Shown here one piece after another: positions 10,787 through 21,081 of a stretch of DNA of 64,000 nt. The DNA lies in NCBI GenBank assembly GCA_963922205.1, contig CAWUHX010000300.1:310001-374000 (forward strand), written 5' to 3'. The translations under genes were made by a program, and so were the position numbers. The DNA comes from Romanomermis culicivorax. Taxonomy: Eukaryota; Nematoda; Enoplea; Mermithida; Mermithidae. Within the stretch, counting starts at the first letter, position 1; each line of letters begins with the position of its first letter. The notes under the pieces were generated by a model. That model was not told the DNA's origin. It saw only the letters and a program-made list of their open reading frames with translations, and did no database searches.

Positions 10787-12182
10787 TTAAATACTATAAT
10801 CGGTAAAGATTTCACGATTTTTATCAATCATTACGAGAGAGTCAAATTCTGCGTATATAAGTGCTTCAATACCGCCATCTGGTATATCCTCGCCAAAATT
10901 CATCTGTAAACTAGTGGTTCCTTCACATACAAGTTCCCAAAAATTACCATCCATATCGCAAGGAGTCAAATCAAAAACAAAAAGAGTGTTATGCATTGTA
11001 AAAGAATTTTGAGTAATTTCATTACCCTTGTTATCTGTACCAATTCCTACACCCTCAGATAATTGTACAAAAGTGCGCAAATATTTGTTTTATTTAAAAT
11101 TCAGCATATATGGTGTTGTAGGTAGTGTTGTAGTGCCACTTGTTATTTTAATTTCATTTAATCCGAAATGCTTAAAATTGAAGGGGCTTTGATAATAATC
11201 ACCCCTAGCAGCCGAACCATCAATGAGCGCTACAACGAGACGACCAGGTAAAGGACCTGTGAACAATGAGTTCAGAGGAGCTGAGCGACGACTAGTTGTT
11301 ATGTATAGACTTGTAAAATGACATCGATGAATAGGGTATTTTGCAGCTGTATTTTGTAACATGGATTCAATAGCTAGATTGATATTATCCGCAACTTCAA
11401 CTTTTTTAATAAATAAAGACATGCTTTTAACCTCGATTTTATAAGCTTCGTTGTCAGTAGATATAAATTTTTGCAAGCAAAAATCATCTCTATGTCTGTA
11501 TAAATCAATTTTCAAAGTACATTGATTCAATAGAAAAAATTCTTGCATAAATAGATCCTCATAGGAGCAATTAATTCAACAACTGCTTTGTTTTTGAACA
11601 TCTGAACTCTTTCCAAAGCACCCTTGGTTTTTTCTTTATATCAAGAACATCGCCATTTTCAAAAGCATAACCAGCAGCTGCAACATGTGTCGACTTAGCA
11701 TCACGACCATAGTTCAATTCCGTTTCCAAATAAGATCTATAAGCGTATCTATCCCCACTGAAATGTTAAAATGTTAAAATCAAAAAAACGTAAACATACA
11801 TTTAATTATAAAACTTACCTGTCAGATATTAATTTTCCATTTAAGTACATCTTGATCTGTTTAAAAAATGTTTTGCGGATCAAATTAATTGGCGCCACAA
11901 TGTTACCACTGATATTGTTGTTGGCATCTGCTATTAAAGTGCAAGCAGCGCCATTAGCTTTCGTAATTCGAATAGTCAAATATATAAAATTTTTTGATAA
12001 GTCCAACATATATGAATCAGGTGAAATAACAAACTCGTAAGGTCCTTCATTAGTACAAGGATTTTGTAACTGAATTTCAGACCAAAAACTTCTACGAATA
12101 GCAACTTGTGTTGGAGGTACAGTAAATAAATCTAACTCAGTTTTACTACTAGGAGACGACACAGCATCAATAAATTACTCAT
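10787..12182 (-). pseudogene. MCP: Polinton major capsid protein (double jelly-roll), decayed
   Basis: Exon 1 (11819-12182) and exon 2 (10787-11757) are joined by a 61-bp intron with an AG|GTAAGT donor and a TTTCAG acceptor. Family signatures include TQVAIRRSFWSEIQ near the start, DRYAYRSYLET after the splice, a DLFMQEFFLLNQ segment, and PFNFKHF near the C-terminus. The double jelly-roll fold builds hexameric capsomers. Lesions: a frameshift just after the start codon, two frameshifts around 11560-11640, and TAA at 11092-11090 with the same frame continuing for ~100 codons. The start ATG overlaps the stop of the upstream pVI-like gene (ATGA). It is the last gene of the leftward late block. 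Confidence 0.85.
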
Positions 12183-12712
12183 TTTGAATAGATATCCTTG
12201 AAACTGACTACTCTATGTGGAGTCTTTTTTAAGAATGAGGAACGTTTCAGATGTTTACGTTTATGTTGTTTTTAATGCTGATGCTGCTGATGACGACCAT
12301 CATTTAACTTTTTATTGCTTTTTATATCTATCGTAGAATTTATATGTTTACGCTTCCCTAAACCTTTTCCTTTATGAATGCGTTCACCCGTTTCTTGTAA
12401 TAAGTTGCCAGCTGCGTTTCATTCATGCTCAGCAACACTTTCTTTAAAAGAACGACTTTCTACCACATCACCTGCAATTTTGGAACCTGCAGCAAGTGCA
12501 TGCTTTCCTGCAGATTTTAACAAAGGCATAGCTAGACGCCACAAACTCTTAAAAAAATTACCAACTCCAGCTCCTTGATGTCTATAATAATACGGGTATG
12601 CTGCTCGGAAACCTTCTAAGGTACCACCTAACTGAAATTGATTATCTTGAATGCTGTATTGATGAATTTTGATCCAGTAATCAACAGTTTCAGGGATAAA
12701 TATGGTATGCAT
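12179..12712 (-). pseudogene. pVI-like minor virion protein
   Basis: The start at 12712 gives MHTIFIPETVDYW, then a YYYRHQGAGVGNFFKSLWRL segment and a basic Ala/Gly-rich C-terminal part (NAAGNLLQETGERIHKGKG). Related Polinton and adenovirus pVI/pX-type proteins have this build: an amphipathic Gly-rich helix followed by a basic tail, thought to line the capsid interior or disrupt membranes. A TGA at 12421-12419 and a TAA at 12274-12272 interrupt the frame, which then runs to 12179 and overlaps the capsid start by four bases. That overlap argues the original gene extended to 12179. It lies between penton and major capsid genes, as in other Polintons. Confidence 0.65.
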
Positions 12713-12843
12713 ATTTTGCTTTGAAAATCGAAAGGAACAACTAAATGAATTAATTAAGTAAGGGTGTTTGCGAAAATTCAACCTGATGACAATGTGTCCA
12801 AATGCAAATGAATGAATGATCAAATAAAAATTTGATACTATGC

Positions 12844-13761
12844 TTATAGGAATAAAGGAGTACGTCGCCAAAAATGTAATTTAACTATAACATTCCCAAA
12901 CTGAAAGGGTATAAGCACATTCATACTGTTTTTTATATTAATCTCGAGTACTGTAATTTCTTTTAATTGAATGGGTATATAGTGAGGTGTTTCATATAAT
13001 CGACTCACATTATCTTTGTATTTTCCCTGAACATTTACTGAACGTAAAAGCGGTGCTAAAGTATTTCCAACAATCTGATTTTCAATAATATTACAGTAAA
13101 CATAAAAATTCTGTAAATCATTCAAATTTGGTGGTTGAATGCCTAACATGTATAAATGATTAGTTCCAGGCTCGGCAAGAAAAACAGCTTTGGATGGTGG
13201 AATATGTGTGTTAGAATTTTTTGAATGTTTCTCACCAACAGTATATAAGTTAATATTCACAGCTCTATTTAAAAAATCATCAGCAGTTGCATAGGCCTCA
13301 GTATTGGTAGCGCTAAATCTGAGAAGCTCCATTAATCGTTTGCTTATTTTGATTTTACGTAAGATTGTACCACTTTTTATTTTCAAATTAACTAACCCTC
13401 TACTATGTTCATCGTATGAAAACATGATTTCCATGTTAGTTCCGGCAATAGCTGCTCCAACTTTTGCATTCAACTCTTCAATTAATTCAGATATGGTAAA
13501 GTAATGTTTTTCAAAAACTATTACTTTAATTTTTTTGACCTTATTTCCAAAACCATCCATAATTAACGTTATTACATTATCTCCCCCTTGATTGGTAAAT
13601 GTAGCCTAACTATAGGGGTATATTATTTCACTTAGCCCTACCTCCCAGCTTCCATCTAGTTCTAAATGGTAAGGTAGATGGGCTGAAAAATCAGAGGGCT
13701 TGTTTCCATTTTTGCTATTACTAGGTAATGTGATATAAAATTGATCTTCAAAGGTTGTCAT
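12844..13761 (-). pseudogene. mCP: Polinton minor capsid protein (penton, single jelly-roll), one in-frame stop
   Basis: The start ATG at 13761 gives MTTFEDQFYITLPSNS, the usual N-terminus of this family. It is followed by LELDGSWEVGLSEIIYP and much later HYIPIQLKEITVLEINI and a C-terminal ..VIVKLHFWRR. It would form the pentameric vertices. Total length is 305 codons, normal for the family. The only lesion is TAG at 13608-13606, at a position where relatives usually have Trp (after YPYS). The gene overlaps the preceding small membrane protein by 14 bp. Everything downstream of the stop is an intact frame. Confidence 0.85.
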
Positions 13762-14056
13762 TATTTATAATGTTGTTTGCTGTTGGTGTAGGTACAGTCT
13801 TCAATGAATTAGATGACTGTAATACTGTCGGTACGGGACTAGGTAATAAATTTTCTATACAAGCGCACAAAAGACCAACCCACAATTGTGTATTATTATT
13901 GTAGAGAGATAAATTTATTATAGCTGTAATGACTACAATGTATATTAGTATGACCTTACTGAAGAAAACCACTTTGTTTCGAGGTAGACGTTTTCGAAAA
14001 AACTCCCAAAGGCTAATGGGAGATGTTTCTGAATGCGTACTATTACTACTATCCAT
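13748..14056 (-). CDS. Small single-pass membrane protein of the Polinton
   Basis: About 102 residues from the ATG at 14056 (MDSSNSTHSETSPISLWEFF). A basic stretch (RKRLPRNK) is followed by a hydrophobic helix (VILIYIVVITAIINLSL), then a second less polar segment and a Pro/Thr/Asn-rich tail. I do not recognise a named family. Short membrane proteins between protease and penton genes are common in Polintons and adintoviruses. The frame is intact and overlaps the penton start, suggesting a shared transcript. Confidence 0.55.
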   Translation of the reverse strand: MDSSNSTHSETSPISLWEFFRKRLPRNKVVFFSKVILIYIVVITAIINLSLYNNNTQLWVGLLCACIENLLPSPVPTVLQSSNSLKTVPTPTANNIINNDNL

Positions 14057-14224
14057 TTCAAAATAAAAAATTTTTTTATTTAACAACTAAACACTCAGTT
14101 ATAAATTTATAAGAAGGCGGAGCTACTAAAGTAACCAATAAAATTATACAAAAATATAAAGGAGGCTGAGCTATCAAAGTGAAGTAAAATTAATATATAA
14201 ATACATAAAGAAGGAGTTAACTTT

Positions 14225-14707
14225 TTACAAACGTGTACATAATTTATTTCGCAAGTGACCTTTCACAGAAAATTTACAATGAAAAAACTTACAAATCTTA
14301 TAAACAAAATTTGTGTTACTGAAACTTTTAAACATTTTATACATAGGAACATGTCGCACTTTATAATACAAAAAATATAAAGTATATATACCACAAACCC
14401 TACTATTAAAATTTTGTAAATGTTTCTTATTTGTGTATCTTATTAATGCATTTTTGTTAATATAGTTTATAAAAGCAGGAATAACTGGTGGTAAACCATA
14501 AGAATCAAAATAATATACAGAGTTAGCATTATCAAAATACATAGCTATCTAATGACTTCCTTTTTGAAAATATGTATCAGTGTTTGCAATTAAAACCGCA
14601 GGTCTTTTAACTGTCTTTGGTAGAGTATCCCAAGTAAAAACCCCTAAAAAATTTTCTGATAATAGCCCATCTTGTTGAACATAATATGTCAATTCAAAGT
14701 TGTTCAT
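14225..14707 (-). pseudogene. PRO: Adenain-like cysteine protease (capsid maturation), one in-frame stop
   Basis: From the ATG at 14707 the product starts MNNFELTYY. It has the family block [10 protein letters not shown], then the catalytic His in FQKGSH, the acidic/aromatic block YYFDSYGLPP, and the nucleophile region VCGIYTLYFL. Length is 160 codons, right for an adenovirus-type C5/Ulp1-fold protease. A TAG at 14551-14549 lies immediately after the catalytic His, where the family has an almost invariant Trp. Downstream the frame is open to the natural stop. The start overlaps the integrase gene end by 14 bp. The role in the family is cleaving capsid precursors. Confidence 0.85.
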
Positions 14708-15893
14708 CGTAATCCTCGTCATCATCATTTTGTATATCCTTTTCTAAAATCCAGCTGTTGAATTTTTCAGGATAACCCCACCACTTCACTAGTACTCTAT
14801 TCTGACCATCTGGTAAAGGTTTAGTTTTCAAAACCTTTTTAATTTTGTATTCTTTGATATTAGGATTAAAATCAATTTTCTGTAGTTCTTTTTCATAAAA
14901 ACGTCCCTCTATATCTTCGCCTTCCAAATCTTGAATTCTATAAAGTATATGATTTCTAGTCTTCACAATATGTTTTACTTTGAAAACTTCTTCACTCCAT
15001 TGAGTGTTACCTTTGTCAAATACACCTCTATGTTTACTAATTGGCACTTAATCTCCTATATCAATCTTAGACTTTCTAGTGTATAATCTTTCAGGGTAGA
15101 GTCTTTGCCATATAATTTTTTTATTAGAATAATCTACATTAGTAGGTTTTTCCTTAATCGATCTATGAACAGAGTAATTGTAGGTGGAAACAATTGAGGG
15201 TAAAATATCGATCCATTTATAAGTGGTAAACTCTGTAAAATATTTAAATAATTTAATTTTTAAAGTTCTATTAAACTGTTCCACTATTGAACACTTAATG
15301 TCTTCATTTTGGAAAGTAAAAAAATGTATATCATTAGTTTTCAATAATTTTTGGAAATCTTTGTTGACAAATTCTTTTACTTTATCCCTGCACACTCTCC
15401 AAGGGATTCAACCTCTTTTTAAAATATTTTGAAAAGCATCACAAACATTCTTTGAGTGTTTTGATTTTAATGGTTCAACCCATGCATATTTACTTAATAC
15501 ATCTATACATGTAAGCATAAATTTGTATCCATCGTTAAAATCTGCTAAAGAAGACATATCCGCCAAATCAATTTCCCATTGCTGATCCATAGCTGTAACA
15601 TAAATAGGATTACGTGAAAATTTTTTGTTGACTTGTTTTTGTGAAGTATAACTATCTTGTTTTGAAAGCCAATCTTTAACATTTTTACATGTAATATTTT
15701 TACGGTGTTTTCTAGCTTCAGCATATAATTTTTCAATACTAGAAAAAGCTGTAGGATTTCCGTGTAAATTTTTGTATAATTTCGAAAGTAAGGTGTTCAT
15801 CGCTCTAGTACAAAGGAGTATACCGTCCAAGTGCTCTAACTTTGCATCATATCTTCTTTTCTGTCGAATTTCCTTTATTAAAAAATGAATCAT
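14694..15893 (-). pseudogene. INT: Polinton integrase (DDE retroviral type) with C-terminal chromodomain, two in-frame stops
   Basis: One frame of ~399 codons with two stops: TGA 15410-15408 and TAA 15050-15048. N-terminal part: a region with YAEARKHRKNITCKNVKDWL (HHCC-like position but weak zinc motif). The rve core has first Asp in WEIDLADM, second Asp in VCRDKVKEF and Glu in SIVEQFNRTLK, 34 residues after the second Asp, a proper D,D(34)E spacing. After NPTNVDY-like linker sequence comes a chromodomain with VLVKWWGYPEKFNSWI. The Gly usually found two after the second Asp is Val here. The start chosen (15893) is the first Met of the conserved region, overlapping the upstream gene. It joins element ends to target DNA. 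Confidence 0.9.
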
Positions 15894-16653
15894 CTTTAAT
15901 AACTTCCTCGGCACCACTTGAAAATAAATCAACACCTTTCACAAGTGGTTTATTCAACCGTTTGACACTACTAACTGTCTGATCATCTGATTCTTCCGGA
16001 GGTGTATGGTAGGAGAGTTTCCGAGGTAAAGTGAATAACATTTTACGTAATGGGTTTCCTATAGCCTCTAATGGTACATTATATTTTTTCAAAGCATTAA
16101 CAAACTCATCTACTCCAAGCGTTTGCGTAATTTTTGAACGTTTACGAGACAAATCATGTAATAAATCAATAATATGTGATCCTTCAATTAATTTTCCATC
16201 AATTAATACTTCACCTTGCTTATTAACATTTATACTAGGGTTACGTCGCACATGTTCCAATAATAAGGATGCTGAGCGTTTAAACTGTTTAGGAACACTG
16301 CTAAGTAACTTTTCATCGTTCAGCCAATTTTTTTGTTTGTTTCAAATCGTCACTATCATTCTCATCTTCTTCGTTATCAATAACTTTTTGTTTTAAAATC
16401 ACTGTAGTAGGTTGAGCCTTTTCATGTTCAAAAGTTAAATATTGGAAAATAGTTGCGAGTACATTTTGTATTGTTCTTCGGGCGTTAACGTATTATCTTT
16501 CAAAATGCGCTCTAGCTCATTACGATACATGTCAACTTGCTTAGCTATACCTGTCTTTTCATTTGAATTTGTCGTGGAAGAAGAAGCCTGAGAGTTATTC
16601 AACTTATTCAGAACCTCCTGAGGTATAAGAGCAAATTTATTAGCAAATTTCAT
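15847..16653 (-). pseudogene. Conserved Polinton protein of unknown function, frameshifted
   Basis: The start at 16653 gives MKFANKFALIPQEVLNKL, then KQVDMYRNELERILKDNTLTPEEQY, an acidic linker, a KLLSSVPKQFKRSASLLLEH block, and GEVLIDGKLIEGSHIIDLL. The same order of blocks (short N-terminal LIP motif, EEQ/YN motif, then a basic GEV...GS...DLI domain) is recurrent in Polintons upstream of the integrase, but no biochemical role is known to me. One-base frameshifts lie near 16437 and 16320. The gene overlaps the end of the small basic protein gene upstream (16655), as expected for a compact late block. Confidence 0.65.
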
Positions 16654-16654
16654 T

Positions 16655-17009
16655 CTATAATAATTTCTCTGTAACAAAACTTGCTAATGTAGATAATAAA
16701 ACGGGTAGTACTAGAGGTAAAAATGATCGACCACTTTGAACAATTCTTACACCTTTATTATGTAAATCTTTTTTCTTGTTTTTTTTTGTGTCTTGCAGCT
16801 AAACCTCTGAGCAATAATTTATGTTTCGCCAATTTCTTTTTTAAGTTTGAATTAATAGGAATATTACCGTTCAAAATGTTCAAACAAATTTCACATATAC
16901 AACAGATCAAATCGGGGGAAGAATGTTGAAGAAAAGCAGGTCTATGAACACGATTTGAATTTTTCAACACATTGAGCTCGTGAATATATTTCTTTAATCT
17001 AGAAGCCAT
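16655..17009 (-). pseudogene. Conserved small basic Polinton protein, one frameshift
   Basis: MASRLKKYIHELNVLKNSNR is followed by ASP/SSPDLICCICEICLNILNGN, then IPINSNLKKKLAKHKLLLRGLA and a Lys-rich run. A one-base slip in an A-rich tract near 16760 moves the frame, after which SGRSFLPLVLPVLLSTLA ends at TAG 16657-16655. This layout (basic N-terminus, Cys/Leu block, ECALNVLNGN-like motif, K-rich tract, hydrophobic Pro/Leu tail) is a known conserved hypothetical in many Polintons and adintoviruses. Function is unknown; it may be a DNA-binding virion protein. Confidence 0.65.
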
Positions 17010-17091
17010 ACAAAACAGACCGTACAGTACAGAAAAATTTTACAATAATGACCAAATGATGAGTAAACATTGAAATATTTATTGTATTACA

Positions 17092-17554
17092 TTAAGATAG
17101 TAATGAAGCTTCATTTTGTATGACAATATTCAACTCTTCGCATCTAGAAAAAGCGCACAAGTTATTCATATTCATAAAAAATAGTTTATGAGCTGTATCT
17201 AGTTTTAAAAAAAGATCTTCTACAAAAATAGCACGAGTTTCGATCATATCCAACTCCGTCAGTAATAATCGAGCAAAACACCAAAATTGTGTAACTTTTT
17301 TACGTCCCATGGGTAAACCAACTTCACGTCGTAAATGGTTGCACGCCTTAGCTATGTCTTTGTAAAAAATCTTGGCTTCGGGTGAGAAACGAGTCCAAAA
17401 AAAATCAGCTATTTTGCATTTCTGTTTGTTGTTTAGTATTTTACCTTAAATCAAAATACTATAGTTTAATGAATAGTTGAAGAAGAGATATAAAATTTTT
17501 ACCTTTTACTTTATTTTGCACCATTCTGACAAAAACTTCAAATGCAGCTGACAT
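17092..17554 (-). CDS. Spliced small Polinton gene of unknown function
   Basis: Exon 1 (17503-17554) encodes MSAAFEVFVRMVQNKVK. A 58-bp intron with AAAAG|GTAAAA donor and ATTTAAG acceptor joins in phase to exon 2 (17092-17444), giving ~134 residues ending ..IVIQNEASLLS. The middle has FFWTRFSPEAKIFYKDIAKACNH, which should not be written as a known family: I see no catalytic motif, membrane helix or zinc ligand set. The frame is intact. It sits between the small basic protein and a decayed membrane protein gene, on the late strand. Confidence 0.5.
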
Positions 17555-17614
17555 CGTAATTGTCACAAAACAAACGAATTATAGAAAAACGACCAACCTC
17601 TTCAAAATTCTCGA

Positions 17615-18046
17615 CTAGACTGATGAAGGGTATAATATTTTTTTCTGATTATGAAATAAAGCTATCGTATCAATATATCGTAATCTACTTCCATTGATGT
17701 ACAAGTTTTGAAATTTACTGCTTCGACTACAACAAGAAAATACGACAGGATTGAAAATATATATTTTGAAACACACTCGTAGTTGCATAAATTGTCCGTC
17801 ATTTTGAGGACAATGTAAAATTTTTTCTACATAACGTAGTAAAGGTATTATATGTAATTTATAATTTTCCCGTAATAATTATTTCTGATCTGTACCATTT
17901 TTTGTGTTTGGTATCGTAAAATCTGTAACATTTACAGGTTCTTCATTTTCATAAAATTGAAAAGGGTATTGCACCCATACAATAAAAACAGCTATGAAAA
18001 GAATCACAGCAAGAGTATTTTAAAAAATGTATTTACTGTATATCAT
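17615..18046 (-). pseudogene. Decayed small membrane protein region
   Basis: From the ATG at 18046 the frame encodes a hydrophobic helix (LAVILFIAVFIVWVQY) then YENEEPVNVTDFTIPN. A TAA occurs at codon 9 (18022-18020) and another at 17881-17879. Beyond it the same frame stays open for another ~87 codons (YKLHIIPLLRYVEKILHC ... IDTIALFHNQKK) to TAG 17617-17615. Whether the second part belongs to the same protein is unclear. Short type-II-like membrane proteins are common in this part of Polintons. No family is recognised. Confidence 0.4.
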
Positions 18047-18162
18047 GTCGCTAAAATAATAGGATCCCACAAACTTGTATAAAGTTTTTTTGTAAAAATG
18101 ATGAATCATTTAGGTGTATACAAAATCATGTGATCATTGTCGGGAAATATATTAGATCTAAG

Positions 18163-18765
18163 TCAATATTTTTCAGGACATGTCTGTGTAAGATCTATTA
18201 ATAAATAACCATATGGTTTACTAGTAGCATCCTCATATGCCTCTATGAAATAATTTGAGGTAGTTGGAAAAATCTGTCGAGCCAGTGTATGGACTTGTAA
18301 TCTATCGCTTGGGTTTTTTAAAAGAATTAAATATTGAGCGTTTATCCTACTCGTACGCATTCCATCAAAAAAGGCATTCTGAACTATATGTATAATTGAT
18401 ATATTCCAATGATGCGATCCTTTAGTAAAAAGTTGAGTTAAATTTTGATCATTCTTCATCTCTTGCATCATATCATCCATAATTAATAATTTAGGTGTAT
18501 CTTTACTTTTCTGAAGTTCATTCAAATCAGGCGAACCTTGAATAAATTCTACATAAGAACATTTCTGAACTAATTCATCGTAAGCTTCTTGCCATTCCAA
18601 ATAACACTAATAAATTTTCACAGGAGCAGGGTGAAGCATTTCTTTAGCAAAAATTACAAGTTTTTTAGCAAATTGTGTTTTTCCTGATTTTGTTGGAGCA
18701 GAAACTATACAGTTAAATGGATGTTTCCATATATAAAACTTTTCATCATCATCATCATCTGACAT
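18163..18765 (-). pseudogene. ATP: Packaging ATPase (FtsK/HerA, A32-like), one in-frame stop
   Basis: The start MSDDDDDEKFYIW at 18765 leads to HPFNCIVSAPTKSGKTQFAKK with Walker A (APTKSGKT). A TAG at 18609-18607 interrupts, then YLEWQEAYDEL continues in frame. Walker B is PKLLIMDDMMQEM, followed by the sensor segment ISIIHIVQNAF and an RTSRINAQYLILLKNP arginine-containing block. At 200 codons the length is normal for Polintons. The enzyme drives DNA into the capsid. The stop again lies at a position where several relatives have an aromatic residue. The rest of the frame is unbroken. Confidence 0.88.
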
Positions 18766-19067
18766 CTCTTTTTGACAACAACAAAAACCAACCACTTTTT
18801 ACTTGAACAATTTTTAAAATGATTTTTATTATTATTTAAAACAAAATGTTATATATAATTATCAAAATTACAATATAAAACAGTGCACACGTAAAATATA
18901 AAGATAGATAGATAATTATATAAAATAGAATAATATTACTGTATGCAAAAATATACGCGCAATATATGTATGAAGCTATATAACAAGCAAATACGTAAGC
19001 AATTACATAAGCAAGCAAACTATAGCTAATTAAAACATACAAACTGTAATGAATGTAAGCAAAACTT
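18766..19067. other. AT-rich spacer
   Basis: TA-rich DNA with many ATATA steps. No convincing gene is seen. It separates the ATPase gene from the next leftward gene. Confidence 0.5.
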
Positions 19068-20273
19068 TTACAATTGACTGTTAATAAAATCGCGTAGTGT
19101 TTTGATAACAACAGCATCATCAAAATCATAATTATAACCTTCATCAATAAAACAAGGTACAGTATCCTTAAGAATTTTACGACCAGTACTTGTAAGTGGT
19201 ATACATCTAAATATGTCAATCATCTGTTTAAAAGCGCGAAGACAGTAATAACCTTGAACTTCACCTATAACATATTCAAAACAGTCAATGATAAGTCCCA
19301 TCTTTTCATATAAACGATTAACTGTTGGTGTAATTGGGACATTATACATGGAATTACGAGCTGGACACTGATGATCCTCAACAATTCGTACCTCTTTCGC
19401 ACAATAACAATCAAAAATACACGCATTAAAGATGTCTTGTATAACTAGTTCAGCACATATAACTATAAATAATTTTTCACCTTTTACTACTTGCTCATCA
19501 AAAAACCATGGAATATCTAAACCTGGAACACGTAACTCACAAATACGCTTGGTTTCGGCATCCAACAAATTGGTATCTGACGTTGAATTGTAGTCAGGAT
19601 CATTGAAACAGTTGATGAAGAGATCGTTAATAAACGACGTTTCAACGCTAGCTTCCTTTTGATCTTCACAAGCATTGCTTTGTTCTCAGGCGAATTTTGT
19701 AGCATGAATCCCTTCTTCTTTAATAATTTTCTTATCTGCACAGATTTCTTCTTCTTTAACGATTTTTGGGGTAGAACCATCTTTTCCAGCTATGTCGTCA
19801 TTTTCGTTTGTTTTGCGTTTAATCGCTAGCTGGAGATTTGCTGCTAAAGCGTTGTACTCGTTTGAAATAGCTGGCGCTATCTCATGTATCATATTGGTCC
19901 AGCGCCAAAATTGCTAAAGAATAAAACATATTTTAAAAGAAAGAAAGAAAGAATTCATATATCAGCTCACTTCTTTAGATAAACACCATGTCGTTCCATT
20001 AAACAAATTGTTAAATTGTACTGTAACCCCGTCGCTCTCGACCAGCATTTTATAACCAAGGTTGATACCGCATTGACCTCCATGTGAAAATGTCTTTTCA
20101 ATAATATTGACATTGCGACCTAGTATACCGTATTGTGGTAAAATGAGCTTGAATCCGCGACCCTAGGCCTCTTTTGTTTTAGGGTCGACATTACGAAAAT
20201 AGATTGACACGTATCTACCTTCAACCACTACAAATAATGCCATGTTTTCATCTAACATGAACTGGTGTTCCAT
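19068..20273 (-). pseudogene. Spliced Polinton gene with PC4-like ssDNA-binding N-terminus, two in-frame stops
   Basis: Exon 1 (19971-20273) and exon 2 (19068-19913) flank a 57-bp intron (GTGAGC donor, TTCTTTAG acceptor) that joins in phase. The first ~60 residues (ALFVVVEGRYVSIYFRN ... GRGFKLILPQYGIL) resemble the PC4/Sub1 fold: a paired beta core ending in a Gly-rich turn before a helix. A TAG at 20165-20163 lies inside this region. A Lys/Glu-rich linker is followed by TGA 19688-19686, after which the same frame encodes a ~206-residue Cys-containing C-terminal domain (KRICELRVPGLDIPWFF ... VIKTLRDFINSQL) that I do not recognise. The gene is transcribed divergently from polymerase B, so an early role in replication or transcription is plausible. 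The PC4 assignment is by eye only. Confidence 0.5.
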
Positions 20274-21081
20274 TTTTGAAAATTCTTGAAGAAATATTAA
20301 AGAGAGAGAGAGAGAGAGAAGAAGCAAGTAGTTTTTGTAGCAACAAAACAGATAAATGTATAAAGTGTTCAAAATTTTAGAGTAAAAGGAGGTTATAACT
20401 ATAATAAAATAACCAGGATATATAGCTTATAGATGTAAGAGGAGGAGTTATAAGCATAATAAATATTCAAGACATATGTCCTACAGTATTCTACTATTCT
20501 GAGGAGTATATGAGTGGAGGAGCTATGTTCTACAAAAATAAAATAAAATGTGTTTATGTGGTACGGTAACCTTTGAGATCAAAGCTAGAAAAATATATGT
20601 GTTTTATGTGTTATAGTAATTATCAAGGTCAAAGCTATAGAAGCAATATACCCATGTGCACATGAGTTCCAAGGGTCTTTAAAGCTTTTCCACATAAAAA
20701 GAAAAGATGGTGCAACAGGATTATAAGCAGCTATTACAGTTATTTTATAGCTTCAAGAATCAAAACAAAAATACTAGGGTTGTACAGTAAAACAGGTTTT
20801 CAACTGATTTTGACTGGTTATATGCTAATAAAATAAGCTAAAGAAATGATATGGGCACGTGTTCATGAGTTATAGAGGTCTTTAAAGCTTTCCCATCATA
20901 AAAAAGAAAAGTACTACAATAACCTCTTAAAGAATAATTAAATCTCTACCATAAAATTAATAGTTTTTGCTAATTTATAAAAATTTTCTATTATTATTAC
21001 TGTATAAGTTTTAATGAATAGGTTGTTTTCTATTTTTCTAGTTTATAGTTTTTATATTTTCTAGTTTAGATAATTTTTATA
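20274..21081. promoter_or_regulatory. Divergent promoter region of the Polinton (PC4-like gene / polymerase B)
   Basis: About 800 bp without genes between two divergent starts. It includes a (GA)n tract at 20301-20318 and a long imperfect direct repeat (about 20650-20705 and 20848-20905) containing GGTCTTTAAAGCTTT in both copies. This is a natural place for early promoters or an internal origin, but no specific factor site is identifiable. Confidence 0.45.
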
